Part shown: positions 1 to 5,475 of the stretch, piece after piece | Layout: the number at the start of each line of letters is the position of its first letter | How positions within the stretch are numbered: position 1 is the stretch's first letter | Assembly (NCBI GenBank): GCA_018372555.1 | Contig: JAHAIU010000198.1 | Span: 1 to 5,475 of the forward strand | From: Clostridium sp. | Lineage (GTDB): Bacteria > Bacillota > Clostridia > Clostridiales > Clostridiaceae | Direction of reading: 5' to 3' | Length of the DNA: 5,475 nucleotides | Position numbers and translations under genes: made by a program | Notes under the pieces: model-generated | The model's input: only the letters and a program-made list of their open reading frames with translations | The model's database searches: none | Told to the model about the DNA's origin: nothing

Positions 1-1602
1 ATTGGACTTAGATTAGCATCTGATACTAAAAGTAGAGCCTTTGAAGAGCAATTTATAGTATATACAGCTCTAACTATTGCGTCTGAATACTTAATGGTTA
101 CTTTCCCTATGGCAGATTTTGGGGGAAAGTCTTTAAGACCATCTATAATAATACCTAGGCTTAAAAAGATTTTACCAAGGCTAGTTGAGGAAAGTGAAAT
201 ATATAATTTAAAACAAAATGATGATAAGTTTAGTAAAATAACAGCTCCTATACCTACATTTAATGAGCTTATTTCTGCTTTAAGAATGGAATTCGAAAAA
301 GAAGAAGTAGATGAATATTGGGCTCAAGCCTTTAAGTGGTTTGAAGAAAATGAAGAGTTTAAATCTAAGGCAAGTAGGATGTTTAAGGGATTAACATATA
401 CAAACTTAGTAGAAAAGGTTCCTAGGGAGAAAATAAGAAGACTTTATCAAGCTGAAAATAAAAAGCTTATATTTAACGTTTCTAGAATTGAAAAATATGC
501 ACAATGTCCCTTTTCTTATTATGTTCAATATGGATTGAAGGCAAAGGATAGAAAGGTTTATGAATTTTCAGCACCTGACTTAGGTTCCTTTATGCATAAT
601 ATATTAGATGATTTTACGAATAAAATAAGAAATGAGAAAATATCTTGGTCAGAGCTAAATAAAGAAAGATGCAAGGTAATTGTAAATGAATTAGTAGATA
701 ATAAATTAGAAAGCGATGCTAATTCAATTTTAAATAGTACGAAAAAGTATAGATATTTTGCTGATAGATTTAAAAGAACTATAACTAAATCTGTTATGGT
801 AATTTCAGAGCAAATGAGAAAAGGAAGCTTTGAGATATTTAGAAATGAATTTGAATTTGGTGGATTTAAGGATGGTGAACCTATAAAAATAGCTTTACCT
901 TCAAAGGAAACTGTTTATTTAGTAGGTAGAGTAGACAGAATAGATACTCTAGATTTAGATGGGAATACTTATATTAAGATAGTTGATTATAAGTCAGGAG
1001 CAAAGAAGTTTAACTTAACAGAAGTATACTATGGTCTCCAAATACAACTGTTAGTGTATTTAGATGCTCTAATTAAAAATTCTAGGTTTATATTAAAAAA
1101 TCAAGCTATGCCAGGAGCAATTTTATACTTTAGAATAGACGATCCTATAATAAAGTCAAAGAAGCAATTATCAGAAGAGGAAATCAAGGAAAATATATTA
1201 AAAGAGTTAAAGATGAGCGGGCTATTATTAAAGAATATAGATGTAGTTAAGGCTATGGATAATGATATGGAAACATATTCGTTAATAATCCCAGCAAGTA
1301 TAAAAAAAGATGGAGATTTTTCTTCTAATAGCTCAGTAGTTACAGAAGAACAATTTAACATATTAAGAAAATATGTTAATGACAAGATGGCAGAGTTATG
1401 TGAAGAAATGTTAAGTGGAGATATTAAGATAACTCCTTGTAAAAATAATAATACTCCATATTGTAATTACTGTGATTATTCATCAGTTTGCCAATTCGAT
1501 ACTTCAATTGAAAATAATAAATATAAGATAATATTAAAAAAGAATAATAATGACGCATGGAAGTTAATAAAGGATGATGTTGAGAGAGGGGGAGAAGCAT
1601 AG
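1..1602 (+). CDS. addB: AddB (RexB), ATP-dependent helicase/nuclease subunit B, 5'-truncated by the window edge
   Basis: This is the C-terminal 533 residues of AddB, partner of AddA in the double-strand-break processing nuclease. The frame is open from base 1, so the ATG at 94 is internal (Met32) and not a start; AddB proteins are usually about 1150 aa, so roughly half is missing. By fragment codon, residues 17-36 are the family-typical stretch EQFIVYTALT...PMAD, a degenerate helicase motif VI. The RecB-type nuclease domain has His199 (GSFMH), GRVDRID at 309-315, DYKSG at 329-333 (Asp329, Lys331) and Gln347/Gln349. Four cysteines (169, 488, 491, 497; the last three as CxxCx5C) match the 4Fe-4S staple known from Bacillus subtilis AddB. 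The nuclease should cut the strand ending 5' at the break. All catalytic residues are present and no frameshift is seen. The gene ends 3 bases before addA. The identification is firm. Confidence 0.96.
   Translation: MGLRLASDTKSRAFEEQFIVYTALTIASEYLMVTFPMADFGGKSLRPSIIIPRLKKILPRLVEESEIYNLKQNDDKFSKITAPIPTFNELISALRMEFEKEEVDEYWAQAFKWFEENEEFKSKASRMFKGLTYTNLVEKVPREKIRRLYQAENKKLIFNVSRIEKYAQCPFSYYVQYGLKAKDRKVYEFSAPDLGSFMHNILDDFTNKIRNEKISWSELNKERCKVIVNELVDNKLESDANSILNSTKKYRYFADRFKRTITKSVMVISEQMRKGSFEIFRNEFEFGGFKDGEPIKIALPSKETVYLVGRVDRIDTLDLDGNTYIKIVDYKSGAKKFNLTEVYYGLQIQLLVYLDALIKNSRFILKNQAMPGAILYFRIDDPIIKSKKQLSEEEIKENILKELKMSGLLLKNIDVVKAMDNDMETYSLIIPASIKKDGDFSSNSSVVTEEQFNILRKYVNDKMAELCEEMLSGDIKITPCKNNNTPYCNYCDYSSVCQFDTSIENNKYKIILKKNNNDAWKLIKDDVERGGEA
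505..1491 (+). other. AddB 4Fe-4S cluster ligands bracketing the nuclease domain
   Basis: The cysteine codons are at 505-507, 1462-1464, 1471-1473 and 1489-1491. The first sits in an AQCPFSYY context; the last three form CxxCx5C in YCNYCDYSSVC. The gap between the first and second cysteine is 319 residues, almost the same as I recall for B. subtilis AddB (C801 and C1121, then C1124 and C1130). In that family the cluster pins the nuclease domain together and is needed for binding DNA ends. The positions are seen directly; cluster binding is inferred from the family. Confidence 0.9.
925..1047 (+). other. AddB nuclease active-site segment (RecB/PD-(D/E)XK family)
   Basis: The segment encodes GRVDRID (925-945, Asp at 934-936), then VDYKSG with the catalytic Asp at 985-987 and Lys at 991-993, then QIQ with Gln codons at 1039 and 1045. 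This is the standard order of RecB-family motifs II, III and QxxxY-like. The upstream His at 595-597 completes the metal site. Nothing is missing, so this nuclease should be active, unlike AddB orthologues in some lineages that have lost it. Confidence 0.9.
1588..1594 (+). promoter_or_regulatory. Ribosome binding site of addA, inside the end of addB
   Basis: A purine-rich run with five G followed by AG lies here; its GGAG core (1591-1594) is 11 bases before the addA ATG at 1606. It overlaps the last codons of addB (Arg-Gly-Gly-Glu-Ala). A stop codon (TAG, 1600-1602) lies in the same frame two codons upstream of the ATG, so the addA start cannot be further upstream. The next in-frame Met is residue 68, past the Walker A motif, so 1606 is effectively the only possible ATG start. 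Confidence 0.75.
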
Positions 1603-1605
1603 GAT

Positions 1606-4600
1606 ATGGGGAGTACAAAATGGACTGAAGATCAATTAAAGGCTATTACTACTAGAGAATGTAACCTTTTAGTTGCAGCTGCAGCAGGTTCAGGTAAAAC
1701 AGCTGTATTGGTAGAAAGAATTATAAGGATAATAACAAATGAAGAGAATCCTGTAGATATAGATAGGCTATTAGTAGTTACATTTACTTCAGCAGCTGCT
1801 GCTGAAATGAGAGAAAGAATTGCAGATGCAATATCTAAGGCTTTAGAAGTTAATCCTAACTCAAAAGTGTTACAAAGACAACTTACATTATTAAGTAGAG
1901 CTAATATTACAACTATGCACTCCTTCTGTTTAGATATAATAAAAAATCATTACCACGTAATTAATCTAGATCCAACTTTCAGGATTTCTGACGAAACGGA
2001 AAATACACTTTTAAAACTTGAAGTAATAAATGATTTATTTGAAGATTACTATGAAAGTGAAGATGAGGGATTTAGGAATTTAATTGAGGCTTATAGTTCT
2101 TCAAAAAATGATGATAAATTAAAAGATATAATTTTAGATTTATATAGATTTTCCATGAGTGGACCATGGCCAGAAAAGTGGCTCATAGATAGTGCTGAAA
2201 GCTTTAATATAAATAATATTGAGGATTTAGATAATACACCATGGATACAGATACTTAAAGAAAGTATATGGATTGAAATTGATGGTTATATTAAGACCTT
2301 AGAAAAGGCAATAGTAATAATTGAAGAAACAGAAGGGTTAGAAGCATACCTTCCTACTTTTTCTGATGAATTAGAAATGTTTAAAAGAGTGTTGAACTCA
2401 TTAGATAATGGATTACAAGAAATTTATAAGGAAGTAAGTAATATATCCTTTGGTAAACTAAAGGCTGTAAGAAAAAACAATGTTAGTGATTTAGATGCAT
2501 TAGAAATAGTTAAATCTATAAGAGATAGTATAAAAAAGAAAACTGCTAAGCTTATAGAAGATAGCTTTTCTATGCCAATTGAAGGTGCATTAGAAGGATT
2601 AAAAAATTCTTATCCTTATATGAAGATGCTTAGTAAATTAACTTTAGAGTTTATAAGTAGATTTAAAGATAAAAAGAGAGAAAAGAATATTTTAGATTTC
2701 AATGACCTTGAACATTTATGCTTAAAAATACTAATTAATAATGAAGAAGAAAGAGATTCAGAAGTAGTTACAGGGGAGAAAAATAATGAAGAGTTAAAGC
2801 CTTCTAATGTAGCTATTAGCTTTAGGGATTATTTTGATGAAGTATTAGTAGATGAATATCAAGATTCTAATAATGTTCAAGAAGCTATTATTGAATTAGT
2901 ATCTAGAAAAAAATTAGAGAATCCAAATGTATTTATGGTTGGAGATGTAAAACAAAGTATATATAGATTTAGGCAAGCAAAGCCAGAATTGTTTTTAGAT
3001 AAGTATAATAATTACTCATTAGAAGCTGGTGGTAGAGATGGAAAGATACAGCTTTATAAAAACTTTAGAAGTAGAGAAGAAGTAATTAACGGAGTAAATT
3101 ATATTTTCAAAATGGTAATGTCTAAAACAGTAGGAGAGCTTGAGTACAATGATGAAGAATCCTTAAATTTAGGTGCTAGCTTTAAAGAAAATGAAGATGA
3201 TAATGTAGAAATAGCAGGACCTATAGAACTTCATATATTAGATAAATCAGGCATTGAAGTTGAAGGTATAAATGAAGAAAATTCAATAGAAGATAATGAG
3301 GGAGATAATGGAGAAGAGGAAGATGTTGATTCAATTACATTAGAAGCAAGAATTGTAGCATCTAGAATAAAGGAACTTATGCTACCAGAGAACAAGGATA
3401 AAGTTTTTAAGGTATTAGATAAAGAAACAGGAGAATATAGAGAATTAAAATATAAAGATATAGTTATTTTGCTAAGGGCAACTAGAAATTGGTCAGAAAT
3501 ATTCTTAGAAGAACTAGGATCCTTTGGGATACCGGTATATGCTGATACTGGTAGTGGATATTTTGAGACTATAGAAATAAGAACTATAATGTCACTATTA
3601 AAAGTTATAGATAATCCTATGCAGGATGTTCCTATGATTTCTATATTAAGATCTCCTATTGTTGGATTTTCTGCTGAAGAATTAGGTGATATAAGATTAC
3701 TAAGTAAAGATAAATACTTCTATGAAATTATAAAAGAAGTAACTGAAGATATACATGAAGTTAATGATGAACTTAAAAATAAATGCAAAGTATTTATAGA
3801 AAGTCTTAAAAAATGGAGAAGGAAATCAATATATACTCCTATAGATGAGTTTATTTGGTATTTATATATGGATACAGCTTATTATGGATACGTAGGTGCA
3901 ATGCCTAATGGTAAGCTAAGGCAAGCGAATTTAAAGATTTTATTCCAAAGAGCTAAGCAATTTGAGAATACTAGCTTTAAAGGATTATTTAACTTCATTA
4001 ATTTTGTTAATAAGCTAAGAAATTCTTCAGGGGATATGGGTAGTGCTAAAGTTCTTGGAGAAAATGAAGATGTAGTTAGAATAATGAGTATCCATAAAAG
4101 TAAGGGACTTGAGTTTCCAGTAGTATTTACTTCAGGGTTTGGAAAGCAGTTTAACCTTATGGATTTAAATAAATCAATATTGTACCATGATGATTTAGGC
4201 TTTGGCCCAGATTATGTAGATTTAGAGAGAAGAAATTCTTATAGTACTCTAGCAAAAGAAGCAATAAAGAAAAAAATTCTATATGAAACACTATCAGAAG
4301 AAATGAGAATATTATATGTTGCTTTTACTAGAGCTAAAGAAAAGTTAATAATAACAGGGGCAGTTAAAGACTTAGAAAGATCAATTAATAAATGGATGAC
4401 AGCAGCTGCCTTGGATAATGAGATTATTCCTGCTTCAGAAGTGATAAAGGGTAAAAATTATTTAGACTGGGTTGGTATGGCTTTATGTAAACATAGAGAT
4501 GGAGAAGAATTAAGAAAAGTTCTTGGAAATAAAAGTAGCTTAATCATTAATGATGATTCAATATGGAAAGTGAATTTGTGGACTAAAAATAAATTAACTG

Positions 4601-5400
4601 TGGATAAAGATGAAGTGGCTGTTGATGAAAATTCAGAAGATGAGTTATTTATTAATTCTCGTATAGATTATATTGATAAAGAAATTGAAAGAAGATTAGG
4701 CTATAACTATAAATATAGATTAGCAGGAGGATTGCCTAGTAATGTTTCTGTGTCTGATTTAAAGAAGGCATTATACGAGCATGAGGATGATAGTATAATG
4801 ACAGTAAATATATTTAAGGATAAGGAAGTATTAAAGCCTAAGTTCCTTCAAGAAAAAAGAGGATTATCAGCTTCTGAGAGAGGTACAGCAATTCACTTTG
4901 TAATGCAGAGGTTAGACCTAAGTAAGGTATATACTAAGGAAGAAATAGATAATCAAATATATGAAATGAAGGAAGTTAGTTTGCTTTCAGAGGAGGAAGT
5001 TAAGGTAATAGAAAAGGTTAATTTCTTAGGATTCTTTAAAAGTGAGCTAGGTAATAGAATGTTATCAGCATTTAAGTCAGGTAACTTAGTAAAAAGGGAA
5101 TTAGCTTTCTATACTGAAATAAGCAGTTTAAATGTAGATAACTCGTTACCAAAAGAAGTTTATGAAAATGAAAAGGTAAGACTTCAGGGGATAATAGACT
5201 GTATATTTGAAGAAGATGATGGAATAGTTCTATTAGACTATAAAACAGATTATGTGGAAGCTTCTAATGAATATAAAATCATTGATAAGTATAGAGTCCA
5301 ACTTAAGTATTATAAAGAAGCAGTTGAAAAAATAACTGGTAAGAAGGTTAAAGAAAGTTATCTATATCTATTTGGGATAGGTAAGGAAGCTTTATTATAG
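1606..5400 (+). CDS. addA: AddA (RexA), ATP-dependent helicase/nuclease subunit A
   Basis: AddA is the motor and one of two nucleases of the AddAB complex that resects DNA double-strand ends for RecA. The protein is 1264 aa, close to the roughly 1230 of B. subtilis. UvrD/Rep-type SF1 motifs are all present: Q-motif Gln10; Walker A AAAGSGKT 25-32 (Lys31); motif Ia TFTSAAAAEMR 59-69; TTMHSF 102-107; Walker B DEYQD 416-420; motif III GDVKQSIYRFRQ 446-457; motif IV NFRSRE 486-491 (Arg488); motif V MSIHKSKGLEFP 827-838; motif VI LYVAFTRAKEKL with Arg909. The C-terminal nuclease starts near 1044 and has His1097 (GTAIH), Asp1198, DYKTD 1211-1215 (Asp1211, Lys1213) and Gln1232-Tyr1236. By family knowledge it moves 3'-5' and cuts the 3'-ending strand. 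An acidic insert lies at 551-575. It is cotranscribed with addB and no defect is seen. Confidence 0.98.
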   Translation: MGSTKWTEDQLKAITTRECNLLVAAAAGSGKTAVLVERIIRIITNEENPVDIDRLLVVTFTSAAAAEMRERIADAISKALEVNPNSKVLQRQLTLLSRANITTMHSFCLDIIKNHYHVINLDPTFRISDETENTLLKLEVINDLFEDYYESEDEGFRNLIEAYSSSKNDDKLKDIILDLYRFSMSGPWPEKWLIDSAESFNINNIEDLDNTPWIQILKESIWIEIDGYIKTLEKAIVIIEETEGLEAYLPTFSDELEMFKRVLNSLDNGLQEIYKEVSNISFGKLKAVRKNNVSDLDALEIVKSIRDSIKKKTAKLIEDSFSMPIEGALEGLKNSYPYMKMLSKLTLEFISRFKDKKREKNILDFNDLEHLCLKILINNEEERDSEVVTGEKNNEELKPSNVAISFRDYFDEVLVDEYQDSNNVQEAIIELVSRKKLENPNVFMVGDVKQSIYRFRQAKPELFLDKYNNYSLEAGGRDGKIQLYKNFRSREEVINGVNYIFKMVMSKTVGELEYNDEESLNLGASFKENEDDNVEIAGPIELHILDKSGIEVEGINEENSIEDNEGDNGEEEDVDSITLEARIVASRIKELMLPENKDKVFKVLDKETGEYRELKYKDIVILLRATRNWSEIFLEELGSFGIPVYADTGSGYFETIEIRTIMSLLKVIDNPMQDVPMISILRSPIVGFSAEELGDIRLLSKDKYFYEIIKEVTEDIHEVNDELKNKCKVFIESLKKWRRKSIYTPIDEFIWYLYMDTAYYGYVGAMPNGKLRQANLKILFQRAKQFENTSFKGLFNFINFVNKLRNSSGDMGSAKVLGENEDVVRIMSIHKSKGLEFPVVFTSGFGKQFNLMDLNKSILYHDDLGFGPDYVDLERRNSYSTLAKEAIKKKILYETLSEEMRILYVAFTRAKEKLIITGAVKDLERSINKWMTAAALDNEIIPASEVIKGKNYLDWVGMALCKHRDGEELRKVLGNKSSLIINDDSIWKVNLWTKNKLTVDKDEVAVDENSEDELFINSRIDYIDKEIERRLGYNYKYRLAGGLPSNVSVSDLKKALYEHEDDSIMTVNIFKDKEVLKPKFLQEKRGLSASERGTAIHFVMQRLDLSKVYTKEEIDNQIYEMKEVSLLSEEEVKVIEKVNFLGFFKSELGNRMLSAFKSGNLVKRELAFYTEISSLNVDNSLPKEVYENEKVRLQGIIDCIFEEDDGIVLLDYKTDYVEASNEYKIIDKYRVQLKYYKEAVEKITGKKVKESYLYLFGIGKEALL
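1678..1701 (+). other. AddA Walker A (P-loop) ATP-binding motif
   Basis: The codons specify AAAGSGKT, residues 25-32 of AddA, with the phosphate-binding Lys31 and Thr32 intact. The matching Walker B (DEYQD) is at 2851-2865. With Arg488 and Arg909 in motifs IV and VI also present, the ATPase should be functional, in contrast to the degenerate helicase fold of AddB. Confidence 0.95.
3256..3330 (+). other. Acidic low-complexity insert in AddA (residues 551-575)
   Basis: Thirteen of 25 residues are Asp or Glu and none is basic. It lies after helicase motif IV and just before the conserved DSITLEARIVASRI segment that resumes the 2A/2B fold. It looks like a flexible surface loop. Acidic inserts of varying length at this point are, as far as I recall, common in clostridial AddA. 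No function can be read from the sequence. Confidence 0.7.
4894..5316 (+). other. AddA C-terminal nuclease active-site region (RecB family)
   Basis: The metal-binding His1097 codon is at 4894-4896, Asp1198 at 5197-5199, Asp1211 at 5236-5238, Lys1213 at 5242-5244, and the Gln1232 to Tyr1236 pair at 5299-5313. The order and spacing are those of a complete RecB-type PD-(D/E)XK site, so both subunits of this complex carry an intact nuclease. Confidence 0.92.
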
Positions 5401-5405
5401 TTTTT

Positions 5406-5433
5406 AGAGGAAGAGTTTAGTTACTCTTCCTCT
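5406..5433 (+). terminator. Probable rho-independent terminator after addA
   Basis: An 11-bp perfect inverted repeat (AGAGGAAGAGT at 5406-5416, ACTCTTCCTCT at 5423-5433) with a 6-base loop begins 5 bases after the addA stop. The T tract after it on the plus strand is short and broken (TTACTT after the stem), so the terminator may be weak. For a transcript on the minus strand the stem would be followed by A rather than U, so it is not a clear bidirectional terminator. Confidence 0.65.
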
Positions 5434-5475
5434 TTACTTAAGAAACTTTTAGCTAAAGTTAATAGTGATTCCTTA
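5421..5475 (-). CDS. Possible C-terminus of a convergent gene, cut by the window edge
   Basis: On the minus strand one frame is open from the window edge to a TAA at 5423-5421, giving 17 codons ending KESLLTLAKSFLSKEEE. The residue mix looks protein-like (amphipathic, charged tail) and the codons fit the host bias. However, 17 codons is short, the other minus frame that begins at the window edge stops quickly, and no family can be recognised. If real, its last codons and stop overlap the terminator stem of addA. It is offered as a tentative partial gene. Confidence 0.3.
   Translation of the reverse strand, partial: KESLLTLAKSFLSKEEE

Noticed and set aside
94..96. ATG as a possible start for a shorter AddB
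   Set aside because: The frame is open upstream to base 1 and the upstream residues match the conserved AddB segment around motif VI. There is no ribosome binding site before it.
1216..1220. AGCGG, the five-base Chi sequence of B. subtilis AddAB, inside addB
   Set aside because: It occurs here as a single short match, the Chi sequence of this organism is unknown, and one 5-mer in 5.5 kb means nothing. A genome-wide count of strand bias would be needed.
1101..1385. Minus-strand open frame of 94 codons inside addB
   Set aside because: It lies wholly inside the addB coding region, in a part with clear protein conservation. The translation is rich in Ser, Ile and Leu, as expected of an antisense shadow of AT-rich coding DNA, and no ribosome binding site or family is recognisable.
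1424..1618. Minus-strand open frame of 64 codons across the addB/addA junction
   Set aside because: It is antisense to the AddB cysteine cluster and the addA ribosome binding site, with a Tyr/Leu-rich low-complexity product that simply reflects AT-rich complement. There is no support for expression.
1788..1806. 8-bp perfect hairpin with a 3-base loop (TTCAGCAG / CTGCTGAA) in addA
   Set aside because: It falls on the codons of motif Ia (Ser-Ala-Ala-Ala-Ala-Glu), where repeated GCA/GCT codons give a palindrome by chance. No T tract follows and it is far inside the gene.
5444..5460. Second short inverted repeat (AACTTT / AAAGTT) after the terminator
   Set aside because: The stem is only 6 bp and mostly A-T, with no T tract after it, so it is expected by chance in DNA of this composition.

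Overview
The window holds one recognisable system: the AddAB (RexAB) helicase-nuclease, the Gram-positive counterpart of RecBCD. The DNA is very AT-rich. Codon use favours AGA for Arg, ATA for Ile and TTA for Leu. Together with the protein sequences, this points to a low-GC Firmicute, most likely Clostridium or a close relative; that placement is inferred from composition and family resemblance, not from a database search.

Layout: bases 1-1602 are the 3' part of addB (533 codons, 5' end outside the window). It carries a degenerate helicase motif VI, the RecB-family nuclease domain and the four cysteines of the iron-sulphur cluster. After a 3-base gap comes a complete addA (1606-5400, 1264 aa), with all the expected UvrD/Rep-type SF1 helicase motifs and a C-terminal RecB-type nuclease domain. 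An 11-bp hairpin follows the addA stop and probably ends the transcript. The last ~50 bases can be read on the minus strand as the C-terminus of a convergent gene, but only 17 codons are visible.

The two proteins are expected to form one heterodimer that binds double-strand DNA ends. AddA provides the ATP-driven 3'-5' motor and one nuclease. AddB provides the second nuclease and, in its N-terminal part outside this window, Chi recognition. The product is a 3' single strand for RecA loading. The near-abutting genes and the ribosome binding site lying inside addB fit translational coupling and balanced synthesis.

No mobile element, CRISPR array, RNA gene or unknown gene system is visible. This is an ordinary core-genome repair locus, and the findings below are modest details rather than evidence for a new system.
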